Source: Owenia fusiformis
Taxonomy: Eukaryota > Annelida > Polychaeta > Sabellida > Oweniidae
Direction: 5' to 3'
Length of the DNA stretch: 64,000 bases
NCBI GenBank assembly: GCA_903813345.2
Contig: CAIIXF020000006.1
Location: forward strand, 22,513,936-22,577,935
Position numbers and translations under genes: made by a program
Shown here: in pieces, positions 26,701 to 38,600 of the stretch
How positions within the stretch are numbered: position 1 is the first letter of the stretch
Layout: every line of letters starts with the position of its first letter
The notes under the pieces: model-generated
What the model was told of the DNA's origin: nothing
Seen by the model: the letters and a program-made list of their open reading frames with translations, nothing else
Databases searched by the model: none

Positions 26701-29700
26701 TACTCTGATTCATATTGAATCGAAGTTTGTGTGCGCATATATAATATGATAAAATATTGGGAGTGCCAAGTTCATGAACGTTTTAATAACAGAATAAATT
26801 CAATGCTCATAATGCAAAAAGATATAGCGATGATCTGTTTTAAATCGTTTAAATTTCTGGTTATGAAATTATAATCAAGGTTAAATTTTCCACCTAAGCA
26901 TTGCACTCGTTGACCGCGAAGAAAAGGTATCGGCAGTTTATGAAGAAATTGAAGGCGATTTGATCTTACTGGGGGCTACTGCGATTGAAGACAAGCTGCA
27001 AGATGGTGTACCTCAGGCAATCAGTCGACTTAGCGAAGCTGGGGTCAAGATTTGGGTTCTTACAGGCGATAAACAAGGTAACTATTCACTAACGGAGCAT
27101 TTAACATCACAGCCACCTTTTGAACATATGGATCGACTTAACAACGGTTTTCTGAGAAGTTAAGGAATCAAATACATGGCATAATTTAACCATATATAAA
27201 TTGCAATAAAAGCACTACATATTATTCCTTGTCTATTCAGAAACTGCCATTAACATCGGCTATTCAAGCAAATTGCTCACGGAGCAGATGGAAGAGATAT
27301 TCATCATTGATGCTGATGAATACGTTGAGGTGGAGAATCAATTACGACGAGCTAGAGAGGATATCCTTGCATTCATGGGTATGTGTTTCATGCTATGTGT
27401 TCACCAGCTAAAAAACAGATTTTGTATATCATGACATTTCTTTGCATTATTCCCCATATCTTTACCTTTGTATGTACAGCAATGTATATGGTATAAAAAC
27501 AGAATAACCATTTGGATTAATGATCCGAATTAACACCTTTGTAATATCTTCTGTAGTCTTGGCCTAACACCAGCTTAGTACGTGTAGGGAGTATTTTAGT
27601 TTCTACTTACCTTGCATTATAGCTAGTTTTTTTCGACATATATATAGTGCAGCTTGTATGAAGAGATCAGTTGAGTGATTGAAATCTAAAGGTGTTCATT
27701 TCAAAAAGCTGAAGAAAATGTAAAATATTTTGTAGAGAAGAAAGAAAGTGCTCGAAGTGCGCGCGCACATTTGGAAAATGTAGGGCCACAAGGTATTAAT
27801 GTAGATATAACTGTTATTATGGTTTGGAAAGCTTAAAGCCATATAGAACATTTCAAATATTATCTTGTGAGCTGAGATACCAACTCCTCAGACGAAATTG
27901 AGTATACAATAACAAGGGTTCAAATAATCTGCATATTGTAACATCTACGCTGGAGTGCGATTTTAGCAGAAGAAAAATGTTCTAATTTCTCAAACTTAAT
28001 TTTCCATTTTATAATTCTATGGTGTATGTTCAGAATGAGGCTTCGACCTCTTCACGTAAAACAGTGGAGGGATTGTACACACTTTTTGATGATGTCATCA
28101 AGGTAAGTTCACAATCCTATTAGTGGATTTATTCAAAATACAAAAAGTAATTTGCTTATAAATGAGAAATTTCCGTTATTCTACAGAAATATGAGTTGAC
28201 ATTTTCCCAGTATCAAGATAAGACAGTGATCTTGACGATAATAGTTCTTTGATTTTGACAAAACTGCCTTATATGTGTTCTATATGGTTTTTAAATATTA
28301 GATTGTAACACAAAGTGATAGAATTATCAACACTTCAACACTCGGCTTCTAGGCTACATTGCTTATCTACAATTTTGCTCCATTATTTCCACTTTGCCTT
28401 ACATAAGACTGCTTCGTACATGTCAATGTAATTGATTTCAATAATTAAAATAATGCTTCATTTCTATATAGGCGGACACCACGACCCATTGCTTTTAGTT
28501 ACCGTCTGTTGTTTCAATTATAGGGTAGCAATTATAGTACGACATTATAGAAGTAGTATAGAGGATAGTTTTTGTTATTTCTGTTCGAACAACGCGTTGT
28601 TGTCTTTGATTATCATATTCACGCTAAACATATTACAAATACATGTATCTAGTTTAATCTCTGTTTTAACGGTAAATCAATTCACTTCAAATATAAATAT
28701 TCTAGGATGTAACTCTCAGTGTCTCATCATATCCTCTTGCGGTAGACTTTGCAGGAATTCATAGCATTTATGTTTTGAACAGTTCATTCAATAACTGCAT
28801 GTTAGTTTGTTATATCATTATCTAAATGATATAATTGTAACAAAAATTGAACTAGTACACCCTGAATGGGGTGAGTGGAAAATAATATCTAAATCTAGTT
28901 TACACTTACCTTATTTTCCATTGACAGATGGCACCAGAGAATGTGGTGTAAAGTATAAGAACGGCACAGATGCCAGCATCAGTCAGTCACTAAAGGATCT
29001 TGGAACAAGCAGGTCATTTGGTCTAGTCATCAATGGACATAGCCTGGTCAGTATCAAAAGTTTTTCCAGACCCTGCTCTGTGCTAAAAATAAATGATTTA
29101 TTAAAATATCTATAATGAAAAATTATATGCTATACGTAAGATTAAAATTTGCTTTTTCGTTACGTTTTTCATTATTTTTCACTTATTTTATTGATTGAAT
29201 AATTATGTTCTACTATCTGACTTGCAATGCTATTGCCCGTTCGCTAAACTATGTAGTATTCTTTGTAAAACTAATAAAAAATATTCATATCAGGAATATA
29301 TAGTACACTTTCTGTAGGTCCATAGTCTTAAGGAAGAAATGGAGATGTTATTACTGGAAGTGGGAAGTATGTGCATAGCGGTCATCTGCTGCCGGGTTAC
29401 GCCCCTTCAGAAGGCAAAAGTGGTCGATCTTGTGAAGAAGCACAAACAATCCATTACTCTTGCAATTGGGGATGGGGCAAATGACGTCAGCATGATCAAA
29501 AGTAAGAAGCAAGTTTAAAAACAATATCATAACTACCCCAGGTCTCAATTAAACTATAACTTGAGTTTTACAATGGAATATTAGGAATCTCATTCGTTTA
29601 TACTGTACTGTACCATATAAAAACCTGCAAATTGATCGACTATCGTTACCTGAATTGGAAAATTGAGAGACATGATCCTTATATATCCCGCCATTAAATA

Positions 29701-32147
29701 CAAAACAAAAGCACTTGGTAGCAATTAGAATGACCCATATTTTTCTAAATCATTTGCATATAGTTAGGATCTATAAAATAGGTGAGGCAAAATTAGGGGA
29801 ATGATGAAAGATTAGGTGTACTAAAAAATGAGGCAAAATGAAAAAACTCTGATTCAATATATCTATTTTTCATGTTATTGATGAAATGTTGTATGATGTA
29901 ATTTTGAATGAATAAATTGAATTGAATTGAAAAATTGAATATACTGGTGGTTATGAGGTTACAATGTAAACTGTAAGATTTGTAAATATGTAAAATCTTG
30001 AAGAGGCCTGTCTAATGCTTGACAAGATCCATGAAAATGACAATTCTTATGCAGGTGCTCATATAGGAGTGGGGATTAGTGGGCAGGAAGGATTGCAGGC
30101 AGTTCTTTCAAGTGATTTCTCAATAGCTCAGTTCCGTTTCCTGGAACGCCTTCTCTTATTCCATGGACGCCTTTCCTATCTTCGCTTCTGCAAATTTCTC
30201 CGTTACTTCTTCTACAAAAATATCGCATTTACACTGGTACATTTCTGGTATGCTTTCTTTTGTGGTTTCTCAGCACAGGTACGTATTATTGATCACCCCT
30301 CCTAAAGCATTGTTCAATGAGGGGAGTATCGAGGCATGGGGACAAACCTTGATTACTTGGGAAGTAGAAGGGATATTAAAAACAAACGACGTCCAAGTAG
30401 GGACTGTTAGACTCTTTTGAAAAGGATATAACCTGGAATGATGTTGTTAAGAATATGCATTGGTTGTTGGTAAAAAGGCTTTGACCAGTGGGTGTATAAG
30501 TTCAGTTGCGTTGCATAGTTCAGTTATGTTACACTGCACAGAAACGAATGAGTCACATTTGTTTTTCCCCCATTATGAATAGTTTTACTCTAAAAAAAAT
30601 TCCTTGCTGTACTACTTTTTCTGGTTTTATCTTTCTCAAATTGCGATGTGTTTGTAGTATTTCTATGATCCGCTGTTCATCGGTGCCTACAATGTTTTCT
30701 ACACATCGATGCCAGTGTTTGTAATGGCAATATTTGAACAGGTAAGCATATTTAAATTTTGTATTCACGGAAAATGAATCGATCATCAACGTTAGCCCTG
30801 TTTTCTTTTCAAGCCCTCTCTGATTGAAAGAATAATCATAAAAAGATGCAGTGTAGTCGAACTGTTTATATATCAAGAGAGAATAATAAACAATTAGAGG
30901 ACATTAGACAATCTCATGAGTGACCACCAAAAGACAATTTTGCTATTGACGAGTGAGGGATCATATTTAACGGAGCTGCTGATATGATATTTTAATATCT
31001 ATAATGATCGTTAGAGATGTGATCATTGTATCAAAAGTAATATTACATGTATTTGTAATTTGAAGAATTTAGTTTTAGTGCCTTTGTTACAATTATTACT
31101 GCAATTGTAAAGTAATATTCCATTGTTGGATGTACGTTTGGTACAAATAAATCCCATTTAATAGTACTATATCAACTACACTATTGTCATTGTTATATTC
31201 TTAAGCATATAATTGTATTGTATATTTAATTACTTCAAATTAATGATTCATTAATCCCAAAAGGATTATTATAATTGCAGGATGTGAGTGACGAGTTCTC
31301 CGTTTCTCACCCCAAGCTATACACAGCAGGCCATGGCGACGGTTTGTTCAATAAAAAAATCTTCGCACTAAGTGTCCTGGAGGGAATAATTACATCTGCT
31401 TTGTTGTACTTTACGGCGTTTGGGGCCTTCAGCAATAACATTCACAGCAACGAAGGCAGGGATATAATCGACCACCATGCTTTTAGCTTTGCCGTTGCTT
31501 CGGTCCTCATCTTCGTGGTTAACATCAGGGTGTGTAATATTTTTCAAACAAAGAACCAATTTATTTATAAATGAGCCAAAAGCACATTGATGACGTTCAC
31601 TTCTATTTTGTGAATATTATATACTAAGTTGTTTTTTCAGTGTGCCATCGATACCCAGTTCTGGACGGTCTTTAACCATCTTGCTGTCTGGGGGAGTATT
31701 GTTGTGTACTTCATCTTTACATTCTTCCTGTACAGTGACTTCATTGTTTATTCCTACATTGGAAGCGAACGGATCATATTGAGCTCTGGTCAATTCTGGT
31801 TTACGTTGATCCTCATCGTAGTCGTCTGTATTCTCCCCATCATCGGATACAGATTTATTTCACAAGTGTTTAATCCATCATTTAATGACATCATCAGAAC
31901 GGAAGTGGTTACGAGGGCAAGATCGGAAACATCGGAATTGTCGCATCTTGGGAATTCCGACCGTAAAGGGTCATTAAGAACTGGGTATGCTTTTTCACAT
32001 ACGGAAGGCTATGGAAGTATGATTACCAGCGGTACTAATATGAGAGCAGATGGAAGAGTTGCCAAGGTGTCACCTGGTGACGACAATCAGAATATTACAG
32101 GGGTGTCATATAAACAAAATGGCACAAATCTTGCCGTGAAAATATGA
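14705..32147 (+). CDS. ATP8B: ATP8B-type P4-ATPase (phospholipid flippase)
   Basis: Exons: 14705-14744, 16390-16448, 16844-16957, 18742-18840, 21736-21870, 21997-22067, 22224-22306, 23815-24062, 24503-24732, 24891-25140, 25459-25588, 25798-25979, 26277-26402, 26602-26699, 26899-27077, 27241-27378, 27736-27779, 28034-28102, 28928-29046, 29318-29501, 30055-30278, 30658-30741, 31281-31529, 31641-32147. The ATG follows an in-frame TGA six bases upstream and is the first Met. Seen in order: [15 protein letters not shown]1-2 ([13 protein letters not shown]); actuator DGET across exons 6-7; TM4 [10 protein letters not shown]; phosphorylation site DKTGTLTQN at about residue 407; nucleotide-domain [12 protein letters not shown] and [21 protein letters not shown]-type block; TPLQKA; hinge [17 protein letters not shown]; last six TM segments; hydrophilic tail. 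Length of about 1,220 fits ATP8B1/2/4. The family flips phosphatidylcholine or phosphatidylserine to the cytosolic leaflet with a CDC50 partner; the substrate here is inferred. All junctions keep phase except 28102 to 28928. Confidence 0.93.
14745..16389. other. P4-ATPase intron 1
   Basis: AT-rich intron without recognisable coding sequence or clear mobile element. Short A/T runs and a small direct repeat (AAGTCAAGTGAAGTCAAG, about 16049) are the only structure noticed. Confidence 0.5.
17634..18687 (+). mobile_element. Mariner-like element with long TIRs
   Basis: The ends read TA-CGAGGGGTGATCAATAAGTA and, inverted, TA-CGAGGGGTGATCAATTAGTA. The TIRs run about 120 bp (through CTGAAGATTTGAA) with TA target duplications. 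The roughly 1.05-kb element lies in P4-ATPase intron 3, sense orientation. Internally deleted; carries a transposase fragment. Confidence 0.85.
17970..18302 (+). pseudogene. Mariner transposase C-terminal fragment
   Basis: [19 protein letters not shown] carries the second catalytic Asp (about 18054) and [13 protein letters not shown] the third, spaced close to the mariner D,D34D pattern. The N-terminal DNA-binding part and first catalytic Asp are missing, so it is inactive. Confidence 0.75.
19486..19772. repeat. Foldback repeat nested in the 407-aa-ORF element
   Basis: TTCGGAATGAAATGAAACAT...TTGGAACAAAACGACAT is matched in reverse complement by GGGAATGAAATAAAATGTCG...TTGGAACAAAATAGCAT. The inner arms share ACAAAGGAAA and GGTTGATTT. 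Arms are about 110 bp with a short AT-rich centre. Confidence 0.6.
19868..19889 (-). repeat. T-run, poly(A) in the sense of the 407-aa ORF
   Basis: About 22 uninterrupted T, followed by TATATATATA. It lies 275 bp downstream of the ORF stop on the minus strand, where a retroposed transcript would carry its tail. Confidence 0.7.
20163..21386 (-). CDS. Unrecognised 407-residue protein in a TIR element
   Basis: Intact ATG-to-stop frame, hydrophilic and Ser/Thr/Gln/Asn-rich. The start [20 protein letters not shown] is helical and followed by [15 protein letters not shown], a pattern I associate loosely with ORF1-like proteins of invertebrate mobile elements, without certainty. A 27-residue internal tandem repeat begins [13 protein letters not shown] (two copies, about residues 218-272). 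The C-terminal third is acidic and helical ([18 protein letters not shown]). No catalytic triad, zinc finger or membrane segment was seen. The intact frame suggests recent insertion or selection. It could be an accessory protein of the element or a captured host sequence. Confidence 0.5.
   Translation of the reverse strand: MDMLPKVVENLLELLKLQGQMFYNYKMQGNGLYTTISLRFTTGEYTGQEVRQNTKQAHRDQVRMTQFNNSHLKQSSCDNDSQYNTMFYNETENNRKLAGNHTSTPLSEADWSKAKPFIPKQVSVTSEGPYQNTHENVGVHTICMEPASIQSDKQPSGEELNTQTTDNVMKCLDEKQTEPKLKLQCLSTKMNNSRYKSQTVNRSSNTDSILSNDSCSQTSITQTESKAVSARIRKRNISMNTDKQTDITQTESKAVSARIHTQNIATNTDETLIKATVVESKLSKEQFNSDDLKSRLEDSKRNTVIHDTFLAHQQRGDENIDVYIANLDDFIVIISHDMKESEIQGTLLKDPEAKWIDIAHEILLNSICVSEQKGLKWIHDHIFEFIKDGTDKVLSLPQAVDQNPQDT
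23053..23153. repeat. Perfect 24-bp stem hairpin in P4-ATPase intron 7
   Basis: ATGACCTGAATCGATTGCAA plus ACTT (23053-23076) is exactly complementary to 23130-23153, with a 53-base loop. The loop itself is AT-rich. Confidence 0.8.
24891..25140 (+). CDS. ATP8B: P4-ATPase exon 10, phosphorylation site
   Basis: Encodes [19 protein letters not shown] and [15 protein letters not shown], then DKTGTLTQN with the phosphorylated Asp at 25030-25032. The block is intact, so the enzyme should be catalytically competent. Donor AAAT|gtaggt. Confidence 0.95.
27736..27779 (+). CDS. ATP8B: P4-ATPase mini-exon 17 (44 nt)
   Basis: Acceptor ttgtag|AG, donor AAAT|gtaggg. It encodes (E)[14 protein letters not shown] and is the segment that reconciles the phase-1 end of exon 16 with the phase-0 start of exon 18; direct joining would give TGA. 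This part of ATP8B proteins is variable, so similarity cannot confirm it. Confidence 0.6.
29318..29501 (+). CDS. ATP8B: P4-ATPase exon 20, TPLQKA and GDGAND
   Basis: Encodes [20 protein letters not shown] and [12 protein letters not shown], the P-domain hinge that binds Mg2+ in P-type ATPases. Both motifs are complete. Confidence 0.95.
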
Positions 32148-32255
32148 GATTTATTTGATCGAGGAGTTGATTTTTTACATGTATATTACTTGCAATTGTC
32201 TTTCTAAAACAAAATGTGCCTTATATGAGCTTTAAACACAACGTGTAACATTTCA

Positions 32256-32261
32256 AATAAA
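32256..32261 (+). promoter_or_regulatory. ATP8B: Poly(A) signal AATAAA for the P4-ATPase gene
   Basis: AATAAA 109 bases after the stop codon. Confidence 0.6.
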
Positions 32262-32895
32262 TTTGCAAATGTCTGTATTTCTAGCTTTACTTTTGTTCAA
32301 TAGCGTCCCAGGTCCATACAACCTCGGCGAATTCTAAAAATGAATATGACTATCATTTGTACATAGTAGTTTTTTGAGGCATGTTTCAACAATAAGCAAT
32401 TTTAATAAACAAAATAATATAGATTCGATGATTACTGTTTATACAAGACAATGGTCATTTAATTCCCCTAGGTACATATTGCGATATTTCATGAACTACA
32501 CACTCAAGTGGTTGAATGGAACTATCAGTGAATCTTGAAATCATTAAAGGTGGCCAGGTAATATTATAAAGCCAAAAAATGGTCACACAACAAAGAAAAG
32601 CAACAACAATGAAAAAGAAATGGAATCGGTATAAAACCATTTTGGCATATATTTCTGGCGTTTATTGTTTATTACAATAATGAATATGATTTGGACATTT
32701 AACCACACGATCGAATGGATAATTGCAAGGACGCTATCATACGCAAGACATGTTCCAATGGTAATAGACAGAATACATGAGATATCAGCAGAAAGAGACT
32801 TGATACTGGATAGAACGAGTTAACCAATTGTCCAATATTTCACTTTATTATTATCCAGTATTGAAGCAACGAGATCTCCAAATTGAACCATCTCG

Positions 32896-33159
32896 TATGC
32901 CAGAATACCTATCCTCGAAAAAGAATACTAGGCCCGGCTTCTGTTTTAGTAGACCCATTCTTTAAAATTAAAGTATTTCTTGACATGTTAACACCATCTT
33001 TATTTATCTACAGTAAATTAATGGTAGGAATATGATATTAACCAAGGGAGGTGCATAATAAAATAAATACTGGACGGTCCTCGAAAAAAAATACTAGGCT
33101 TGGCTTCGCCTCGCCTCGCCTAGCCTAGTATTTTTTCCTCGGATAGGTATTCTGGCATA
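32896..33159. mobile_element. 264-bp MITE between the P4-ATPase and GPCR genes
   Basis: TATGCCAGAATACCTATCC at 32896 and its reverse complement ending at 33159 are TIRs; the next block (AAAAAGAATACTAGGC / GCCTAGTATTTTTT) also pairs. GC-rich centre GCCTCGCCTCGCCTAG. Confidence 0.75.
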
Positions 33160-33934
33160 TCCACCTCATGGTCATCCAGTATTTGTTAATATTTCCCGCA
33201 GAAATGACGTTATTAGTATTATTACCACCGGTAATGCCCAGGGCTGATATAGCAAGAAATAGAAAATCTTGCGCACTGACCGATATCCAATTTCCCGGGG
33301 AAAATTGCCGGGCGTTAATGCAATATTGGCCCGCCAGTATGGCCCGCCACTATGACGTCACACATTGCTCAGGTCGATATAGTAAAATAAATGCCTTCTA
33401 AACTAGCACTAGGGAATTATATCCCTAAAACATGCCGGCAAGGTGGTGATAGTAGAGAGGTAGAGCTACACGTTCAAATGCAAACCGTGAACCTGAACGC
33501 ATAAGTTCACGCTCAAGATCACGTTTAGAAAATTTTCTGTCAAGCTACACGATTTGGGTGTCGATTTTTGCCTTGCAACTGAAGATACCTCAAGAAAAGC
33601 CGGAGACTGCCGAAGATTTTATTTGCAAACGAAGTTGGCCGAGGGTACAACGAATGTGAAGAGGAAGTCAAAAAGAGAGGCTCTGTATTCTCCGTCAGAT
33701 TGAATCGGCAAAGTTCGGTTGCATGGCTACCTTCGACTGCGTGGCCCAACCTCGATTAAATGGAAAAGATGCTGTCCCCGTCTGAAACCATGTCAGTGGT
33801 GACTATGTCTAATAGGCCATCAGCTTCACCCTAAAATTTAGGTTATCGGTATCAAGTTAGGGGAATAATCACCATAGTGATTTTTGGGAAGGTTAAGACC
33901 TCTAGATTAAGAAAATGTGTGATAGCATTGCAAC

Positions 33935-34590
33935 AGTTGTAGCTAAATGGGTGTTATCACCCATTTTTCAAAATGGCCACCGGTGTACAAGTTACAATAT
34001 AAAAGTGGGTATATCTAAGCATACTGAGATACAAAAAATGTGATTTTAGAATCTATGTTTGGGTTTATAGGGTCAAGGATCTTATTTATGTCTAAATTGG
34101 AGTCATCAAATAATTAATTTTCATAGAAATCCAAGATGGCTGCCAAAATGGGTGCCAAAACGAATTTGTAATTATTGATTTAAACTAAAAAAAACACTTG
34201 GAACAGTGATTTTGGAGCCCATGTCTACGTTTTAGGGGCCAAGGATTTCATTTATGTCTAAAGCTCTGAGTTCTTAAATAATTACTTTTCATAGAAATCC
34301 AAAATGGCCGTCAAAATGAGTGCCAAAACGAATATGTAACTTCTGATTTAGGCTAAAATAACACTTAAGAACAGTGCTTTTGGAGCCCATGTGTACATTT
34401 TAGGGGTCAATGATTACATTTATGTCTAAATCTTTGAGTCATTAAATAATTGCTTTTCATAGAAATCAAAAATGGCCGTCAAAATGAGTGCCAAAACGAA
34501 TATGTAACTTCTGATTTAGGCTAAAATAACACTTAAGAACAGTGCTTTTGGAGTCCATTTGTACATCTTAGGGGTCAATGATTTCATAAT
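33935..34590. repeat. About 170-bp tandem repeat, 3-4 copies
   Basis: The block CATAGAAATCCAAAATGGCC ... GTGCCAAAACGAATATGTAA ... TTTTGGAGCCCATGTGTACA ... AGGGGTCAATGATT recurs at about 34127, 34298 and 34468, with a more decayed copy from about 33935. The last two copies are nearly identical. Confidence 0.85.
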
Positions 34591-34668
34591 GGCTTTATGG
34601 TGTAATGGTTAGCACTTAGGGAGTCAATAGGGACTCGTGTCCGTTAGGCCTGGGTTCTAATCTTGTCG
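34588..34668 (+). mobile_element. tRNA-like sequence (Glu/Gln type), probable SINE head
   Basis: TGGTGTAATGGTTAGCAC is an A-box typical of tRNA-Glu/Gln and GGGTTCTAATC is a B-box. The intervening anticodon region is expanded (GGGAGTCAATAGGGACTC) and the acceptor ends do not pair, so not a functional tRNA. Confidence 0.5.
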
Positions 34669-35107
34669 CTTGAATACATTTTTGTTTTTTATTTTTGCTT
34701 TATTTCATATTCAACCACAATTCAATTACTTTAGTCTCACTTTTTACTCATATCAAGGGCGGGCGTAATACAAAGAAAATGCGTCGTTCGCAAATCAAAT
34801 GTAGTGATAAGGCAAAAGTAGGCCCTGGTTGTCATTTCATTTCGTTTAGTAAACGTACTGTACTTAGCCCCGGGTATTAAACTAGCCCTGCCTATTTATA
34901 TTATACGAAGTTACATGTCAACAAAACTATAAGTTGTCATTTATCCATTAAAATGTATACTTATTTCATATTATTTCATATCAAATATGGGCTCCTGGGC
35001 CATCATAGAACATAGCTAAAATCAATCACGTAATGAGCGACGTGTAATCGCTCATCTACACGTAAAACCTGTAACTTTCACGCTTACCTGTAGAAAGTAG
35101 ACTAACC

Positions 35108-35248
35108 TGACGTCACTTTCCTGCGCGTGCATAGAAGTTCACGTTCATGCTTTGTTGAATACGCGTCTGTAAATTGCACCAACATGGTAATCTCATGTAA
35201 AAACCTGTGAACGTCACGCTGGCCCACAGAAAAACAAATCTGACGTCA
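35108..35248. promoter_or_regulatory. Two TGACGTCA (CRE-like) palindromes upstream of the GPCR
   Basis: Perfect TGACGTCA at 35108-35115 and 35241-35248, 500 and 370 bp before the start codon, one in each copy of a duplicated segment. A third lies at 33353-33360. They match the CREB/ATF consensus; use as promoter elements is inferred. Confidence 0.4.
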
Positions 35249-35611
35249 TTTATTTGCGGGTGCATTGAAGTCCACGTTCAAGTTTTGCTAAAATACGTGT
35301 AGCTTAACCTCTCTATTAACTTACTAGTATATCGAAAGCTCTCTATTATTAACAGAATCGCGAGTCATTCACACAGCGTGTCTCTCTATATATGATCAGC
35401 TTTATTAATCAGCGAGTAGTTGTTGACTTGTTTAAGGTTCTAGAACACAGAGATACTTTACCTACAGCTTCCTAGACAATGGATATTGAAGAATAATGAT
35501 GTTAAAAGACATAAATCGTGAGTAACTACAACTACATAAAAAAGTGACGCAGCACCGACGGATGCATTCCTAAAACGCATGTGACTCCGTTGATCCGAGA
35601 AACTGTTGGTC

Positions 35612-38600
35612 ATGGGGGAGCTGGATTATTCAATCAGCACATACGACTATCTCCCACTTTTTCAAGATTTCGATTGTGATAATCTTACTTCATGTAGCAA
35701 TGAAACTTTTGAATATTTTGGATACACCGAATCCGCGATAAATCCAGAGGGGGTAGTTATTCCAGTGGTTTTCGGCAGTATTCTCATCCTAGGCCTTGTT
35801 GGAAATGGACTGGTCATATATGTGATACTGAGAAACCGCCCAATGAAGACTGTCACAAACCTGTACTTGGTAAACATGGCATTCGCTGACATGTTATTCC
35901 TTTGTCTCTGTTTGCCATTCACGGCCTTACTTTACACGCTACCGAGTTGGCCGTTCGGCGAAGTGGTGTGTAAGTAGAGTTCATTAACTTATAATGAAAA
36001 TTAATTAATTGATTAGTCATGATTATATATTGATATACGTACATACACATTTGTAATTGTAGCGTCTTTATGTATGTCATTTTAAGGCACTTGAAATTGA
36101 TGAAACCATACATCGAGGATGGTTGCAGTTAGCAGTATGAAATTGTGTAACTCACGAAATTATTCATCGAGGCAGGTTTTCCAGCAAAAAATGGTTTTAA
36201 CATAAAATAAACAATTTTATCTCTTTTTCAATAAAAAAACAAACAATAATTCTTTTGATAAGATCCCACACATGTAATATATGTTGACATAATATGCACC
36301 ATTTGATCTGATATCAAGATCCTATGTACACTCCCCTCCATAAGTTTGGCAACTTGAACCTTAGCTCCCCCATTGAACTACGTGTTAAAGCCTCTTTACG
36401 TTTGAATTTTATTTACTTAACTTGGGATGTAAATACTTATAATATTGATGGAAACGTAACTTGACTTCATTTCCAATACATCCAAATTTTCTCAATTTTT
36501 CCCCTCAATTACAATACTGTAGGTCGAAATTGATAATAAATTTGATGAATTTTTGAAAATCGACATTCCCATGTAAACCAATGGGAAATGGGAGGTTTGC
36601 CGCAAGTCTTAAATGACAGAATATCCATCCGATCGCGAGTCCTAGCAAGAAATACAAGTTAGGTAAGCAATTGAATTTGCTTTATTCTATTTAACAAAAA
36701 ATTACGTTCCTTCAGGTTTGACAAAGTTATAGGTCTTTAAGTCAAAATTTTGTTTTTTAACAAACCTCTCCCATAAAAATGGAGGCGAAAAATGAATAGT
36801 AACTTTAGTATTCATCAAGTAAGCTAAACACTTAGTGGACAAAAAAAGTTAGCCCCATTTTGTAAAATCACAAAAAGTGAAATATCTTCTTTTGTTGGGA
36901 AGATAATATTTTCTTTTACTGCACATATTCTAATTTGTATAAAGATCAGATATTAAGGGTAATATGAAAAGTGAACCACTAAAACTGATGAATATTCAAG
37001 TTTGAGGGAACTTTGTTAAACCTTGCCATGTTATTTCCCCCTATATAGTTAACACATCAACGGTTTTGGTTACATATTCAGCGTACCATTTACACCAGTG
37101 CAGGGGCGGATCTGGGAACCAACAAAGGGGGGGGCAAATTTCAGGTCAGAGAAAAAAACGTCGGCGCTTGCGCGGAAAAAAATTTTGAGCCCCTAAAACG
37201 CAAAAGTGGGCCCAAATTTTGAAATTTTGACGCCCATTTTCTTCAAAATTAGGCCTGAATTTAAAAACTAAGGCCTTAAAAGGCCCAGTAATGACCAAAA
37301 AGGCCGACTTTTTGGGGGCCTTAAGGCCCCTTTTTTGGCTCAAAATTTTTTTTGGGCCCAATTTTTTTTTCTGGGCCCACCCAAGGGGGGGGGGGGGCGG
37401 GCCCCCAGGCCCCCCCCCCCTAATCCGCCAGTGCAGTGTAATGTTTAATTGACATTATCACATTCCATACCACAGTAGATTTCAGTTTAGTTAAAGGCAA
37501 GTTCAAATCAACTTGTATTATCTTCATATTACAGATTTTAGATGATAATATTGTTCAATAAGCCTGAAATGATTATTATTTGAACTATGTTTACAAAATG
37601 TGAATCTTCCATTTTGTTTCTGTTGACTACGTGGTCAAAAATGTTGTTCGACCGATCCCCTATGATGTTATGACTTGTATGACAGTTTATATTAATCATA
37701 GACCAATGAAATATAGATTCATCTTGACATGAAGATAGAATCTTGGGACACTGAAGCCGTCGTAACTTACGATTAGGTAGCAAGTCATTGGTACCTGTTA
37801 CACTGCTGGGTTGAGTCTAACGAAGCATTTTTGTAACGAAGGTTAGCGAAAAAATTGTGTCCACACTGGCTTTATCCAACCCTAACGAAGCAATTATTTG
37901 GTGTTACACTGCACTTAAAATGCTTCGTTGCGCGTGCGCAGTACTCATCTGCCCCACCCACTTATTATGATTAATATTTTTATTCTTTTGATATAAACCA
38001 TTGATCAAACTCAAAAATATAATTTTTAATGTTTATTTTAACAATTCAGCACAGAAAAAGACTAGTTCAAAATTCTCGGGAAAATAAAACCAGATGAATG
38101 TGATCATTCCGTACACATGTCCATACATCTTTCCCATCATTTCGATTTTTATATATTTCAGCTGTCAATACGATTACAAGTATTGTTTTCATTTTCTATC
38201 ATTTCCTTTGAAAAACATATGGAATAAAAATAGGCCTATGTTCACTGCTACCCACCTAATTACACAGACGTATCGTCGGTGTATCATGGCGGAACTTCCT
38301 CCGGGACTAGGTTTCGGTAAGATTTTTTTATTTCCCGATCTACACCTACTTATAAGTCACGTTGTGGATAATAATTTGGCTCGAAGTTAAGGGAGATAGT
38401 CTAGTTTGAGAATGTGTCGATGGTTTTAGGTTTTATATGTTAACAAAGACACAATTCACGTATTTAGTCCCTCGCTTTTCTTACACTGACGATCAGCATT
38501 AATATTACCAATATAACACTGACGAAGAGGTTTGCTTACCCTGACGAATGGATAATATTATTGAGAAAGTTGATCTGAGGAATGTCATGAACATAGGACG

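Larger units (their letters stand above)
33453..35315. mobile_element. 1.86-kb TIR element just upstream of the GPCR
   Basis: TAGAGAGGTAGAGCTACACG at 33453 is matched in reverse complement at 35315 (TAGAGAGGTTAAGCTACACG). It contains a roughly 170-bp tandem repeat (33935-34590), a tRNA-like segment (34588-34668) and a duplicated 130-bp right end with TGACGTCA sites. No transposase frame was seen. It ends 297 bp before the GPCR start codon. Confidence 0.6.

Noticed and set aside
37146-37361. Minus-strand frame with KKILSQKRGLKAPKK
   Set aside because: Translation of the GGGCCCAA and homopolymer-rich MITE-like sequence; not a gene.
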